The position numbers and the translations under genes were made by a program. From contig NZ_FNGP01000001.1 in the NCBI RefSeq assembly GCF_900103275.1, positions 682,001 to 746,000 of the forward strand: DNA of 64,000 bases. Direction: 5' to 3'. Under the pieces are notes generated by a model that saw only the letters and a list, made by a program, of their open reading frames with translations, was not told where the DNA came from and searched no databases. Each line of letters begins with the position of its first letter. The first letter of the stretch is position 1. Positions 23,101-32,668 of this stretch are shown one piece after another. Source of the stretch: Tessaracoccus oleiagri (GTDB taxonomy: Bacteria; Actinomycetota; Actinomycetes; Propionibacteriales; Propionibacteriaceae).

Positions 23101-26100
23101 TCAGGCGAGGGCTACGTCGAGAGCCTTCCAGTCGATGCCCGACGGCGCGGCCTGCAGCACCGACGCCAGCACGCCCTGGCGGGCGGCGCGCACTTCGAGG
23201 TCCTCGGCGTTGACGAGGATGTCGTCGAAGAACCGGTGCGCGGCGGCGACCACGGGCTGCATCGTCGCGACGACGACCCCCAGGTCCTGCTGGGCGAGGT
23301 CCTTCGGCAGCGACTCGACCGCCTCCCGCAACGCGACCTCCGCCGGCTCGGTGAGCTTGGCGGCGTCGTAGCCGGTGGGGGCGTCGGCGGGGAGGATCCG
23401 GATGATGCGCACGAGCGCCTCGACCAGCGCGGGCAGCTCATCGCGCTGCTCGGTGATCTCCCGCAGGAGGCGGGCGGCGCGGCCGGGGGTGTCGGCGGCG
23501 GGGAGGATCGCGTTCACGAGCTCGGCCGAGTGGCCCTCGTCGCGCAGCAGCTGCGCGAACCGGCCGATGGTGAACTCCTCGGCGGCGGCGACCGCGTCGG
23601 GTGCCACGTCGACGCCCTGCTCGGCGATGCGGGCGACCGCGGCCTCGAGCCCGTCGCGGATCGTGATCGACGCCACGTCGGGCACCTCGCGCAGGATCCG
23701 CACCACGCCCAGGGCGGCGCGGCGCAGGCCGAACGGGTCGGACGAGCCGGTGGGCTTCGCGCCCAGCGCGAACATGGCGGCGAGCAGGTCGAACCGGTCG
23801 CCGAGCGCGAGCAGCGCACCCTCCGGCTTGGTGGGCACCGCGTCGGCGGACGTGTGCGGCTGCTCCATCTCGTACAGCGCGTCGGCGACGGCGTGCGTCT
23901 CGCCCTTGCGCTCCGCGTACTCGCGGGCCACGAACCCGGCGAGCGAGCTCATCTCGACGACGAGGTTGGTGGCGAGGTCGAACTTCGCCAGCTGCCCGGC
24001 GCGGTGCAGCGTCGTGCGGTCCTCGAGGCCGACGATGTCGGCCAGCTTGTCGGCGACGTCGGCGATGCGGCGGGCGCGCTGCCCGACCGAGCCGAGTCGG
24101 TCCTCGAACGTCAGCTTGTCGAGCCCGGGCACGAACACGTCGACGCTCTCCTGGGCGAGGTCCTGGTTCCAGAAGAACAGCGCGTCCTCGTAGCGGGCGC
24201 GCAGCACGGACTCGTTGCCGGCGGCGACGAGCTCGCTGTCGCAGTCACCGTTGGCCATGGTCACGAAGTACGGCATGAGCGCCCCGTCGGCGGTGCGGAC
24301 CGGCAGGTAGCGCTGGTGCTTCGCCATCACGGACACGAGGATCCTCGCGGGCAGCTCGAGGTAGCGCTCGTCGAACGTGCCCAGCACGCCGAACGGCTCC
24401 TCGACGAGGTTGGTGATCTCGTCGATCAGCCCGGCGTTGCCCTCCACGTCGATCATGCCGCCCACCGAGGTGGCCAGCTTCTCCGCCTGCTCGACGACAG
24501 AGGCGCGGCGCGCGTCGGTGGCCAGCTGGATGCGGCCCCGCTCGAGGAGGGGGAGCAGCTCGTCGGCGCTCGCCACCTCCTGGAAGCCGACCGGGGTGCC
24601 GTCCGCGCGCCGGCCGGCGTCGCGGGTGCCGGCGGTGGTGCGCTGCAGGTAGGTGGTGCGGCCGGCGCGGAGCCCGGAGACCTCGACCGGCACGACGGCG
24701 GTGCCCCAGAGCGCGACGAGCCAGCGGATCGCGCGGGAGAACGAAAGGTCGGCGTCGTTCCAGCGCATGTTCTTCTCGGCGCGGAGATCCTTGACGATCT
24801 GCGCGATGATCGCGGCGCCCACGTCGCGGACGGAGCGGCCCTCGACGTCGACCTCGATCGCGGCGTGCTCGTTGCCGCCGATCTCGGCCTTCACGACCTG
24901 GTCGACCGTCGCCTTCTGGCCGCGCACGAAGCCCTCGAGCGCCTTCGACGGGTTGCCCTCGGCGTCGAACGCGGCGGCCCACTTCGGGCCCTTGCGCAGC
25001 TGCTTGGCGTCCGGCTCGGCGGGGGCGACTTCGGCGACGGTTGCGACGATGCGCCGCGGCGTCCCGTCGACGCGGATCTCGCCGTGCTCGAGCCGCGTGG
25101 CGGCGAGCTTCTCGGTGAGCGCGGCGCGGACGGCCTCGACGGTCTGCCCGACGACGTGCGGCGGCAACTCCTCGACGCCGATCTCGAACGCGAGCGTCTG
25201 CGCGGTGGTGGGCAGCTCGCCCTCGTCGACCGCGGGGGTGTCGGTGGCCTTCGGCTCGCGCACCAGCGGGAAGCCGAGCTCCTCGCGTCGCTCGATCCAG
25301 AGGGCGGCGGTGTCGCGCATGAGGCGACGCATCGTCGCGAACGCCTTGGCGCGCTCCGTGGTGGAGATGGCGCCGCGGGCGTCAAGCACGTTGAACGCGT
25401 GCGACGACTTGAGGATGTAGCCGTGCGCGGGCACGGGCAGGCGGGCCTCGACCATGCGGGTGGCCTCGCCGACGTAGGTCTCGTAGAGCCGGCGGTTGGC
25501 CTCGACATCCGCGTCGTCGAGGTAGTAGCGGCTCATCTCGTACTCCTGCTGGCCGTACGCCTCCCCGTAGGTCACGGGGCGGCCGTCTGCGGCGATCGCG
25601 TAGACGATGTCCTTGAAGTGCGTGACGCCCTGCATGGCCATGAGGATGCGCTCGAGGCCGTAGGTGAGCTCGACGGGGATCGGGTCGAGGTTCTGGCCGC
25701 CCACCTGCTGGAAGTAGGTGAACTGAGTGATCTCCATGCCGTCCAGCCACACCTCCCAGCCGAGCCCCCAGGCGCCGATGGCCGGCTGCTGCCAGTTGTC
25801 CTCGACGAAGCGGACGTCGTGCTTGTCGAGGTCGATGCCCAGCGCCTCGAGCGAGCCGAGGTACAGCTCCTGCGGGTCGCCCGGCTCGGGCTTGAGGATG
25901 ACCTGGAACTGGGTGTGCGTCTGCAGCCGGTTCGGGTTCTCGCCGTAGCGGGAGTCGTCCGGGCGTACCGACGGCTCGACGTACGCCACGTCCCACGGCT
26001 CCGGGCCGAGCACGCGCAGCACCGTCGCGGGGTTCATCGTCCCGGCCCCGACCTCGGTGTTGAACGGCTGCCACGTCAGGCAGCCCTTCGAGGTCCAGTA

Positions 26101-26139
26101 GTCGGACAACGTACGCAGGGCATCTTGCATCGTCAGCAC
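23101..26139 (-). CDS. glyQS: Glycyl-tRNA synthetase, fused alpha and beta chains
   Basis: A 1012-residue enzyme. Residues ~1-300 are the alpha chain: [51 protein letters not shown] and [14 protein letters not shown]. From ~330 comes the beta chain, starting [13 protein letters not shown], with the [11 protein letters not shown] motif and a C-terminal DALR-like domain. It charges tRNA-Gly. The alpha-beta fusion is less common than the single-chain alpha2 enzyme in actinobacteria. GTG 26139 lies exactly six bases after TAGACT, so the message is probably leaderless and the GTG is preferred over the ATG at 26130. Confidence 0.93.
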   Translation of the reverse strand: MLTMQDALRTLSDYWTSKGCLTWQPFNTEVGAGTMNPATVLRVLGPEPWDVAYVEPSVRPDDSRYGENPNRLQTHTQFQVILKPEPGDPQELYLGSLEALGIDLDKHDVRFVEDNWQQPAIGAWGLGWEVWLDGMEITQFTYFQQVGGQNLDPIPVELTYGLERILMAMQGVTHFKDIVYAIAADGRPVTYGEAYGQQEYEMSRYYLDDADVEANRRLYETYVGEATRMVEARLPVPAHGYILKSSHAFNVLDARGAISTTERAKAFATMRRLMRDTAALWIERREELGFPLVREPKATDTPAVDEGELPTTAQTLAFEIGVEELPPHVVGQTVEAVRAALTEKLAATRLEHGEIRVDGTPRRIVATVAEVAPAEPDAKQLRKGPKWAAAFDAEGNPSKALEGFVRGQKATVDQVVKAEIGGNEHAAIEVDVEGRSVRDVGAAIIAQIVKDLRAEKNMRWNDADLSFSRAIRWLVALWGTAVVPVEVSGLRAGRTTYLQRTTAGTRDAGRRADGTPVGFQEVASADELLPLLERGRIQLATDARRASVVEQAEKLATSVGGMIDVEGNAGLIDEITNLVEEPFGVLGTFDERYLELPARILVSVMAKHQRYLPVRTADGALMPYFVTMANGDCDSELVAAGNESVLRARYEDALFFWNQDLAQESVDVFVPGLDKLTFEDRLGSVGQRARRIADVADKLADIVGLEDRTTLHRAGQLAKFDLATNLVVEMSSLAGFVAREYAERKGETHAVADALYEMEQPHTSADAVPTKPEGALLALGDRFDLLAAMFALGAKPTGSSDPFGLRRAALGVVRILREVPDVASITIRDGLEAAVARIAEQGVDVAPDAVAAAEEFTIGRFAQLLRDEGHSAELVNAILPAADTPGRAARLLREITEQRDELPALVEALVRIIRILPADAPTGYDAAKLTEPAEVALREAVESLPKDLAQQDLGVVVATMQPVVAAAHRFFDDILVNAEDLEVRAARQGVLASVLQAAPSGIDWKALDVALA

Positions 26140-26145
26140 CCGGGC

Positions 26146-26151
26146 AGTCTA
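26146..26151 (-). promoter_or_regulatory. -10 hexamer TAGACT for glyQS
   Basis: Minus-strand TAGACT, six bases, GTG at 26139: leaderless arrangement. Confidence 0.5.
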
Positions 26152-26262
26152 TCCCGAGCGGCTCGGGGCGTGCCTCGTCGCTGGGGGCGGTCCGGATGGG
26201 GTTGTGAAAGCACGGAGCCGGCACCGGCGGCCCGCGCTAGTCTCGACGCGTGACACGCAGGC

Positions 26263-26631
26263 ATGCCCATGGCTAGGGAGCGGTTCCCCCGATCGGTCTA
26301 CGCGCACGGCGACGAGCCGGACGCGCGGTTCACGCTCGCCAACGAACGCACCTTCCTGGCTTGGATCCGCACGTCGCTGGCGCTGATGGCCGGCGGGGTG
26401 GCGCTCGAGGCCCTGGGGCTCGGACTGCATCCGGGGCTCCAGTTGGCCGCGTCGATCGTCCTCATGATCACAGGCATCCTGACCCCGCTGCAGGCGTGGT
26501 TCGGCTGGGCGCGCAACGAGCGCGCGCTCCGCCAGAACACCCCACTGCCCAGCTCCATCTTCGCCCTGCCCACGATGGTGGCCGTCATCGTCGCCGGGGT
26601 GCTGGTCCTGCTCGCGATCGTGCTGCGCTGA
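26263..26631 (+). CDS. DUF202 (YidH-type) membrane protein
   Basis: A 122-residue protein with three predicted membrane helices. The N-terminal FTLANERTFLAWIRTSLALMAGGVAL is the DUF202 signature. E. coli YidH is the best-known relative; function is unknown. A TAGTCT hexamer at 26238-26243 predicts a transcript start near 26250, giving a ~13-base leader before ATG 26263 (ATG 26269 also possible). One base separates its stop from the next DUF202 gene. Confidence 0.88.
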   Translation: MPMARERFPRSVYAHGDEPDARFTLANERTFLAWIRTSLALMAGGVALEALGLGLHPGLQLAASIVLMITGILTPLQAWFGWARNERALRQNTPLPSSIFALPTMVAVIVAGVLVLLAIVLR

Positions 26632-26632
26632 C

Positions 26633-26959
26633 ATGACCGCGCCATTCGACCCTGGCCTCCAGCCCGAGCGCAGCGCCCTTTCCTGGCAGCGCACCGCGAT
26701 GGCCATCGGGGTCGGGTCACTGGTCTACGCGCGCGTGATCTCGCCCGTCATCGGACTGTGGGCGATCTTGGCGGCGGCTGCGGGACTCGGGCTCAGCATC
26801 TGGATGATGGTGAAGTCGCACCAGCGCTACGGCCACCACCACCGAGTGCTGACCAGCCGCAGCGGTCAACTGGCCGACGGGCTGCTGATCGCCGTCGTCG
26901 CTGGGTGCGTGTTCGCCGCCGGGGTGTTCGCCCTAGTCATGTTGCTCGTCGGGCTCTGA
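26633..26959 (+). CDS. DUF202 (YidG-type) membrane protein
   Basis: A 108-residue membrane protein with PERSALSWQRTAMAIGVGSLVYAR at its N-terminus, the second subtype of DUF202, and three hydrophobic segments. It pairs with the upstream DUF202 gene as yidH and yidG do in enterobacteria, suggesting a hetero-oligomeric membrane complex. Function unknown. Confidence 0.88.
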   Translation: MTAPFDPGLQPERSALSWQRTAMAIGVGSLVYARVISPVIGLWAILAAAAGLGLSIWMMVKSHQRYGHHHRVLTSRSGQLADGLLIAVVAGCVFAAGVFALVMLLVGL

Positions 26960-27050
26960 CCGGGCGTCTGGTCTGGCCGGGCCACTGCCACCAAAGCGCC
27001 CGGCCGCTAGGGTTTGGCTCAGCCGACGAACGACAAGGACCGACCCCGCA

Positions 27051-27839
27051 ATGGACAAGCAAACGCGACTCTCGCTGCTCGCGCAGGCCGTGATGGAGCG
27101 CGGGTCGATCGAGGTGGAGCAGGTCGTCGAGGAGTTCGGGGTGTCGCACGCGACGGCCCGGCGCGACCTCGACGCCCTCGCCCAGCAGCAGCTCGTCGTG
27201 CGCACGCGCGGGGGAGCGAAAGCCCAGCCGGCGTCGGGCGACGTGCCGCTGCGGTACCGCACGTCGCGGCACTCGGTGCAGAAGCAGGCGATCGCGAAGC
27301 TGGCGGCGGCGATGGTGGAACCCGGCAAGGTGATCGGCCTGAACGGCGGCACGACGACCACTGCGATCGCGCATGAGATCGCCATCCAGGCCGCGGCCGA
27401 CGAGCGGTTCCTCGAGACGCCGCTCACGGTGGTCACCAACGCGGTCAACATCGCCAACGACCTGATCATCCGCCCGCAGGTCCGCGTCGTGCTCACCGGA
27501 GGGGTGGCCCGGACCAACTCGTACGAGCTCGTCGGCCCGCTCGCGGCGCTGATCCTGCCGGCGATCCGGCTCGACGCGTTCTTCCTCGGCGTGAACGCCG
27601 TCGACCTCGACGCCGGCGGCTTCTACACCCACACCGAGGACGAGGCCGCCATCAACGCCCAGATGATGCAGGCGGCGGCCGCCACCGTCGTCCCGGCCGA
27701 CTCCAGCAAGCTCGGCCGGTCCGCGTTCGCGCGCATCTGCGGGCTGGACGAGGTCGCCGAGGTCATCACCGACGAGGCCGCCGCGCCCGAGCACTTGGCC
27801 GCCCTCCGCGCAGCCGGATTGCGCGTTTCGCAGCCCTGA
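27051..27839 (+). CDS. DeoR/GlpR-family sugar-responsive repressor
   Basis: A 262-residue regulator. The N-terminal helix-turn-helix is IEVEQVVEEFGVSHATARRDL (~20-40). The DeoRC sensor domain has IGLNGGTTTTAIA (~99-111), TVVTNAVNIANDL, VRVVLTGGV, and the C-terminal VVPADSSKLGRSAFARI. DeoR proteins sense phosphorylated sugars. It lies 104 bases upstream of the phosphohexomutase gene on the same strand and probably controls the sugar-activation cassette behind it. Confidence 0.92.
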   Translation: MDKQTRLSLLAQAVMERGSIEVEQVVEEFGVSHATARRDLDALAQQQLVVRTRGGAKAQPASGDVPLRYRTSRHSVQKQAIAKLAAAMVEPGKVIGLNGGTTTTAIAHEIAIQAAADERFLETPLTVVTNAVNIANDLIIRPQVRVVLTGGVARTNSYELVGPLAALILPAIRLDAFFLGVNAVDLDAGGFYTHTEDEAAINAQMMQAAAATVVPADSSKLGRSAFARICGLDEVAEVITDEAAAPEHLAALRAAGLRVSQP

Positions 27840-27884
27840 CGCCCCGCGCGTGGACCCGGGCTAGCAGTGACGTTTCCTGCGTGT

Positions 27885-27905
27885 TAGTGTCCATAACGAG
27901 CACTA
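27885..27905. promoter_or_regulatory. Inverted repeat, possible DeoR operator
   Basis: TAGTG, 11 bases, CACTA, in the 104-base gap before the phosphohexomutase gene. The arms are short, so this is a weak call; the position and the adjacent DeoR gene are the only support. Confidence 0.3.
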
Positions 27906-27943
27906 CCAATCACTCGGAGCACGCTCCGCGAGGGAGAACCAAC

Positions 27944-29365
27944 ATGCAGCCAGTGAAGTTCGGGACCGGCGGGTGGCGCGAGATCATCGCCGACGGGTTC
28001 ACCCGCTACAACGTCCGCCGCATCGCCCAAGCGCTGGCCGACCGGATGCGCGACGAGGACGTCGTCGGCGAGGGCGTCGTCGTCGGGTACGACCGCCGCT
28101 TCCTCTCGGGCGAGGCGGCCTGGTGGGCGGTCGAGGTGCTCATCGGCAACAACATCCCCGTCACGGTCGTCGACAAGCCCGTGCCCACGCCCATGATCAT
28201 GTGGACGGTCCGCAACAAGAACACCCCCTACGGCCTGTGCGTCACCGCCTCGCACAACCCCGCCCTCTACAACGGCATCAAGCTGTTCACCCGCGGGGGC
28301 CGCGACGCCGACGTCGCCGTCACCGACAGCTTCACCGAGCAGGTCAACGGGCTCAGCGGCGACGACGTCCGCGCCGTCGAGCCCGAGGAGGCCCGCGCCT
28401 CCGACCTCGTGACCGTGCAGACGTCCATCAACTGGTACCTCGACTCGATCATCGACGAGCTCGACATGGAGACCATCCGCCACCGGCACCTGCACATCGT
28501 GCTCGACCCGATGTTCGGCGTCGCGCAGACGTCGCTGCAGACCATCCTGCTCACCGCCCGCTGCCAGGTGGACGTCATCAACGAGCGCCACGACCCGCTG
28601 TTCGGCGGCAGGGTGCCGTCGCCGACCGAGGGCACGCTGGAGTCGTTGAAGCACGCCGTCGTCGAGCGCGGCGCCGACCTCGGCATCGCCACCGACGGCG
28701 ACGCCGACCGGCTCGGCATCATCGACGACACCGGCCGCTTCCTGCACCCCAACGAAATCCTCGTCCTGCTCTACCACTACCTGCTCACGAAGAAGGGGTG
28801 GCAGGGCCCGGCCGTGCGCAACATGTCCACCACGCACCTGCTCGACCGCGTCGCCCGCGCCCACGGCCAGGAGTGCCACGAGGTCCCCGTCGGCTTCAAG
28901 CACATCTCCGCGAAGATGACCGAGACCGACGCCGTCATCGGCGGCGAGTCCTCCGGCGGCCTCACCGTCCGCGGCCACCTGCCCGGCAAGGACGGCATCT
29001 ACGCCGGCTCGCTGCTCGTGGAGATGGTCGCCGCCAGCGAGAAGCCGCTGAGCGTGATCTACCAGGACCTCGTCGACGAGTACGGCCGGCTCGTCATGCT
29101 CGAACGCAGCTACACGATGACCGCGAAGCGGCGCGCCGAGCTCGAGCAGCGCATCTTCGTCGACCACGACCTGCCGGAGTTCCCGGTGGAGGTCGACCGG
29201 ATCTCGTGGAGCGACGGCGGCAAGGTGTACTTCGCCGGCGACGGGTGGGTCACCATCCGCTTCTCCGGCACCGAGCCGGTGCTCAGGGTGTTCTGCGAGA
29301 TGCCCGACGAGGAACAAGCCCAGGCGATCATCGACCAGATCGCCGCGACCTACGGACTGGAGTGA
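27944..29365 (+). CDS. Phosphoglucomutase/phosphomannomutase family enzyme
   Basis: A 473-residue alpha-D-phosphohexomutase. The N-terminal FGTGGWREIIADGFT is the substrate-distal loop, the phosphoserine motif is TASHNP (~residue 104), the metal loop is DGDADR (~250), the sugar-binding loop GGESSGG is near 332, and the phosphate-binding loop RFSGTEP is near 442. It interconverts sugar 6- and 1-phosphates. An AGGGAGA ribosome site sets ATG 27944. Five bases separate it from the nucleotidyltransferase, indicating a shared route to a nucleotide sugar. Confidence 0.93.
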   Translation: MQPVKFGTGGWREIIADGFTRYNVRRIAQALADRMRDEDVVGEGVVVGYDRRFLSGEAAWWAVEVLIGNNIPVTVVDKPVPTPMIMWTVRNKNTPYGLCVTASHNPALYNGIKLFTRGGRDADVAVTDSFTEQVNGLSGDDVRAVEPEEARASDLVTVQTSINWYLDSIIDELDMETIRHRHLHIVLDPMFGVAQTSLQTILLTARCQVDVINERHDPLFGGRVPSPTEGTLESLKHAVVERGADLGIATDGDADRLGIIDDTGRFLHPNEILVLLYHYLLTKKGWQGPAVRNMSTTHLLDRVARAHGQECHEVPVGFKHISAKMTETDAVIGGESSGGLTVRGHLPGKDGIYAGSLLVEMVAASEKPLSVIYQDLVDEYGRLVMLERSYTMTAKRRAELEQRIFVDHDLPEFPVEVDRISWSDGGKVYFAGDGWVTIRFSGTEPVLRVFCEMPDEEQAQAIIDQIAATYGLE

Positions 29366-29370
29366 CGCGC

Positions 29371-30189
29371 ATGACAGCGCAGGAGACCAAGAAGGTGGTC
29401 GTGCTCGCGCGCGGCCTCGGCACGCGCATGCGGAAGGACTCGCCGGGCGCCGACATGACCGACGAGCAGCGCCGCGCCGCCGACGCCGGCATGAAGGCGA
29501 TGATCCCCGTCGGCCGGCCCTTCCTCGACCACTGCCTCTCCGCCTACGCCGACGCCGGGTACACGCAGGCGTGCCTGGTGATCGGGCCGGAGCACGACGC
29601 GGTCCGCGACTACTACGGCTCCCTCGAGACCTCCCGGATGACGATCACGACGGCGATCCAGGACCAGCCGCTCGGCACCGCCGACGCCGTGCTCGCCGCG
29701 GAGGAGTTCGTCGACGGGGAGCGCTTCGCCATGGTCAACGGCGACAACTACTACCCGGCCGACGTGATGCGCGCCGTCCGGGAGGCGACGGGCCATGTCG
29801 CCGCCGGGTTCGACCGCGACGCGCTCGTCGCGGGCGGCAACATCCCCGCCGACCGGCTCCGCGCCTTCGCACTCCTCGTCACCGACGCCGACGGCCGGCT
29901 GCGGCAGATCGTCGAGAAGCCGACGGAGCAGCAGTTCGCCGAGCTGTCGGCCGACGCCCGCGTCAGCATGAACTGCTTCGGCTTCGACGCGAGCGTGTTC
30001 GACGCCGCACGCCGGGTCCGGCCGTCCGCGCGCGGCGAGCTGGAGATCGTCGACGCGGTCCGCGAGCTCATCGACGCCGGACAGCCCGTCGAGATCCTGC
30101 CCGTCTCCGGCGGCGTGCTCGACCTCTCCAACCGCGACGACGTGTCCGCCGTCGCCGACCGCCTCGAGCACAGCCCGGTGCACCTGTGA
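29371..30189 (+). CDS. Sugar-phosphate nucleotidyltransferase
   Basis: A 272-residue NTP-transferase. VVVLARGLGTRMRKDSP is the nucleotide-binding signature (G-x-G-T-R-M), KAMIPVGRPFLDH contains the Lys of the active site, PLGTADAVLAAEE follows, MVNGDNYYP holds the metal-binding Asp, and VEKP appears near residue 190. It would join an NTP and a sugar 1-phosphate. The specific sugar is not readable. A GTG at 29362 overlapping the previous stop is an alternative start; GGAG before ATG 29371 fits better. It overlaps the galactokinase-like gene (GTGA). Confidence 0.88.
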   Translation: MTAQETKKVVVLARGLGTRMRKDSPGADMTDEQRRAADAGMKAMIPVGRPFLDHCLSAYADAGYTQACLVIGPEHDAVRDYYGSLETSRMTITTAIQDQPLGTADAVLAAEEFVDGERFAMVNGDNYYPADVMRAVREATGHVAAGFDRDALVAGGNIPADRLRAFALLVTDADGRLRQIVEKPTEQQFAELSADARVSMNCFGFDASVFDAARRVRPSARGELEIVDAVRELIDAGQPVEILPVSGGVLDLSNRDDVSAVADRLEHSPVHL

Positions 30190-31376
30190 CCGCGTGGTTC
30201 GTGCCGGGCCGCATCGAGGTCTTCGGCACCCACACCGACTACGCCGGCGGCAACACGCTCGTCGCGGCGGTCGACCGCGGGCTCACCGTCACGCTCCGCG
30301 CGGGCGGCGACCGGTTCGTCGCCGTGAGCGAGCAGGGCGCGCGCGTCGAACTCGATCCGGCCGTCGACGACGGGCTCGCGCCCGGCCACTGGGGCCGCTA
30401 CGTCCACACCGTGCTGCGACGGCTGACCGCCGACTTCGGCGACCTCCGGCCCGCCGAGATCTCCGTCACCTCCGACCTGCCACTCGCCGCGGGAATGAGC
30501 AGCTCGTCGGCGCTCCTGATCGGCACCGCCCTGGCGCTGATCGACGACAACGGGCTGCGCGAACGCCCCGCCTGGGCCGAGGCCATCACGTCGGACCTCG
30601 ACCTCGCCACCTACCTCGCCTGCGTCGAGAACGGCTCCGGCTACAAGCACCTCGCCGGCGGCACCGGCGTCGGCACCTTCGGCGGCTCGGAGGACCACTG
30701 CGCGATCCTCCTCGGGACCGACGGGCACCTCGCCCACTTCCGCTTCGACCCGCTGGAGCTGGTCGACACCGTGCCCGTGCCCGACGGGTGGCAGCTCGTC
30801 GTCGCCACCAGTGGGGTCCTCGCCGAGAAGACCGGCGCGGCGTTGGCCGACTACAACCGCTGCTCGGCGGAGGCGCGGGAGATCGTCGCGCTCGCCAAGC
30901 AGGTGGGGGTCGAGGCGCGCAGCCTCGCCGGGGTGCTACGGGCGCTGGGGGCCGACGATGCACGTCGCCTCGTTGCGGACTCCGCCGCCCTCACCCGCAG
31001 GCTGGAGCACTTCCTCGTCGAGTCCGAGCACGTGGTGCCCGAGGCGGTCGCCGCGCTCCGGGAGGGCGGCGCGGAGCGGTTCGGGAAGGTGTCGGAGCTG
31101 TCGCAGTCGGCAGCGGAGAAGCTGCTGCGCAACCAGGTGCCGGAGACGTCGCAGCTGGTGAAGTCGGCGCGCACGCTGGGCGCCGCGGCGGCCTCGTCGT
31201 TCGGGGCCGGCTTCGGCGGCAGCGTCTGGGCGCTCGTCGATGCCGACGAGGCGGAGCGGTTCGCCGAGGCGTGGGTCGCCGACTACCGCGCGCACTTCCC
31301 GGAGGCCGGGGCGACCGCCATCGCCATGGCGGTCCGCCCGTCGGGTGCGGCGCGACGGGTGCCTCCGGCCGCTTGA
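30186..31376 (+). CDS. Galactokinase-like GHMP sugar kinase
   Basis: A 396-residue GHMP kinase. GRIEVFGTHTDYAGGNTLVAA (8-28) is a variant of the galactokinase signature in which the usual Glu before His is Thr. The ATP loop is LPLAAGMSSSSALLIG (~98-113), and motif 3 is FGAGFGGSVWALV near the C-terminus. Galactokinase-like enzymes phosphorylate C1 of free sugars; the altered signature suggests a different sugar. With the mutase and nucleotidyltransferase it forms a route from free sugar or sugar 6-phosphate to an activated sugar. Start GTG overlaps the previous stop. A strong hairpin begins right after its stop codon. Confidence 0.88.
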   Translation: MTAWFVPGRIEVFGTHTDYAGGNTLVAAVDRGLTVTLRAGGDRFVAVSEQGARVELDPAVDDGLAPGHWGRYVHTVLRRLTADFGDLRPAEISVTSDLPLAAGMSSSSALLIGTALALIDDNGLRERPAWAEAITSDLDLATYLACVENGSGYKHLAGGTGVGTFGGSEDHCAILLGTDGHLAHFRFDPLELVDTVPVPDGWQLVVATSGVLAEKTGAALADYNRCSAEAREIVALAKQVGVEARSLAGVLRALGADDARRLVADSAALTRRLEHFLVESEHVVPEAVAALREGGAERFGKVSELSQSAAEKLLRNQVPETSQLVKSARTLGAAAASSFGAGFGGSVWALVDADEAERFAEAWVADYRAHFPEAGATAIAMAVRPSGAARRVPPAA

Positions 31377-31432
31377 CCTGCGATTCCTACGTTCACCTGC
31401 GTTGCACGGCAGGTGCACGTAGGAATCGCAGG
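31377..31432. repeat. REP-like hairpin, copy 1 (family A)
   Basis: CCTGCGATTCCTACGT pairs perfectly with ACGTAGGAATCGCAGG (16 bp). After one mismatch the inner CACCTGC pairs with GCAGGTG around an 8-base loop. It begins at the base after the galactokinase stop. It has no T run, so it may act as both a terminator and a dispersed repeat. It shares the TTCACCTGC/GCAGGTGAA core with copies at 32505, 41955 and 47272. Confidence 0.75.
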
Positions 31433-31481
31433 CGGCTTGGGCCGGGACCGCGGCACCCGCCCCCGCCGCGCGAATCCCCAC

Positions 31482-31487
31482 TAGTCT
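31482..31487 (+). promoter_or_regulatory. -10 hexamer TAGTCT for the PRPP synthetase gene
   Basis: TAGTCT, six bases, ATG at 31494, with no ribosome site: leaderless arrangement. Confidence 0.55.
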
Positions 31488-31493
31488 GTGGCC

Positions 31494-32486
31494 ATGACTG
31501 TGGGCAAGGACGTGGTCGTCTTCTCCGGGTCGGCACACCACGCGTTGGCCGACGAGATCTGCGGGCACCTCGGTGTCAGCCGCAGTGGGGTGAAGATCTC
31601 CAGGTTCTCCAACGACTGCCTCCAGGCCCAGCTGCTCGCCAACTGCCGCCAGCGCGACGTGTACATCGTCCAGCCGCTGATGCCGCCCACACAGGAGCAC
31701 CTGATGGAGCTGCTGCTGATGATCAACGCGGCCCGCGGCGCCTCGGCGGGCCAGATCACCGCGGTGATGCCGCACTACGCGTACGCGCGGTCGGACAAGA
31801 AGGACGCCTCGCGCATCTCGCTCGGTGGGCGCCTCGTCGCCGACCTGCTCGTCACCGCCGGCGTCGACCGCGTGCTCACCATGGCGCTCCACGCCCCGCA
31901 GGTGCATGGCTTCTTCTCCGTGCCGGTGGACCACCTGACCGCGCTCGGGGTCATCGCCGACTACTACCGCGACCGCGACCTCACCGACCACGTCGTCATC
32001 TCGCCCGACCTCGGCAACGCCAAGCAGGCCACCCAGCTCGCGCGGCTGCTGAACCTGCCCGTCGCCGCCGGCCAGAAGGTCCGCCTGGGCGACGACAAGG
32101 TGGTCATCGATTCCATCGTCGGCGACGTGCGGGGTCGCCACGCGATCGTGCTCGACGACGAGATCGCCACCGGCGGGTCCATCCTCGAGATCGTCAACCG
32201 ACTGTCCGACTTCGGCGCCGTCAGCGCGTCGGTCGCCACGACCCACGGCCTGTTCACCGGCAAGGCCGTCGAGAGGCTGACCGAGTGCCAGGGCATCTCG
32301 GAGATCGTCGCGACGAACACCGTGCCGCCGCCCGCCGACTTCCCCAAGCTCACGTCGCTCTCCGTCGCGGGACTCTTCGCCGAGGCGATCGAGCGCATCC
32401 ACTTGGGCAAGTCCGTCTCGAAGCTGTTCCACGACGTCGACCCGCAGTACGCGCCCCCGCCGCCCGCGCCGCCGGGTCTCTTCTAG
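31494..32486 (+). CDS. prs: Ribose-phosphate pyrophosphokinase
   Basis: A 330-residue PRPP synthetase. It starts VVVFSGSAHHALADEI, then SRFSNDCLQAQL, VYIVQPLMPP, the catalytic flexible-loop region MPHYAYARSDKKDASRIS, ISPDLGNAKQATQLARLL, and the PRPP loop IVLDDEIATGGSI. It makes PRPP from ribose 5-phosphate and ATP for nucleotides and amino acids. The PRPP loop differs from the usual VDDMIDTGGT, and the C-terminus has a Pro-rich tail, so this may be a divergent or second copy. ATG 31494 is preferred (leaderless); GTG 31488 is possible. Confidence 0.88.
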   Translation: MTVGKDVVVFSGSAHHALADEICGHLGVSRSGVKISRFSNDCLQAQLLANCRQRDVYIVQPLMPPTQEHLMELLLMINAARGASAGQITAVMPHYAYARSDKKDASRISLGGRLVADLLVTAGVDRVLTMALHAPQVHGFFSVPVDHLTALGVIADYYRDRDLTDHVVISPDLGNAKQATQLARLLNLPVAAGQKVRLGDDKVVIDSIVGDVRGRHAIVLDDEIATGGSILEIVNRLSDFGAVSASVATTHGLFTGKAVERLTECQGISEIVATNTVPPPADFPKLTSLSVAGLFAEAIERIHLGKSVSKLFHDVDPQYAPPPPAPPGLF

Positions 32487-32504
32487 GCTGCTCGCCTCCC
32501 GCCC

Positions 32505-32640
32505 GGGGCCGGTTCCCCTGCCTCCGTCCAGGCCACCTGCGCCGGGTTCGATTCCCCTGCCTACGTAGGCGGGTGAACCAGACCGCAGACAGGTGGCTTC
32601 TACCGACGCAGGTGAACCGCACCGAACGCAGGTGAAGCCT
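32505..32640. repeat. Degenerate REP-like block, copy 2 (family A)
   Basis: The region between prs and the iclR-type gene is filled with family A words: GGTTCCCCTGCC, CCACCTGCG, CCTACGTAGG, GGCGGGTGAACC, GCAGGTGAACCG and GCAGGTGAAGC. Outer GGTTC...GAACC arms (32510 to 32579) are imperfectly complementary. No gene is visible. Confidence 0.55.
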
Positions 32641-32668
32641 TGGTAGCCGCCGACGGAGAAGCCGCGCC

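Noticed and set aside
22996-26253. A 1085-codon open frame antisense to glyQS
   Set aside because: It is the mirror of a well-supported GlyRS gene in high-GC DNA, with Val/Arg/Asp/Gly-rich composition and no recognisable domain.
26250-26276. Leaderless 8-residue leader peptide before the DUF202 gene
   Set aside because: GTG six bases after TAGTCT fits the pattern, but the frame is tiny and a simple 13-base leader explains the same sequence.
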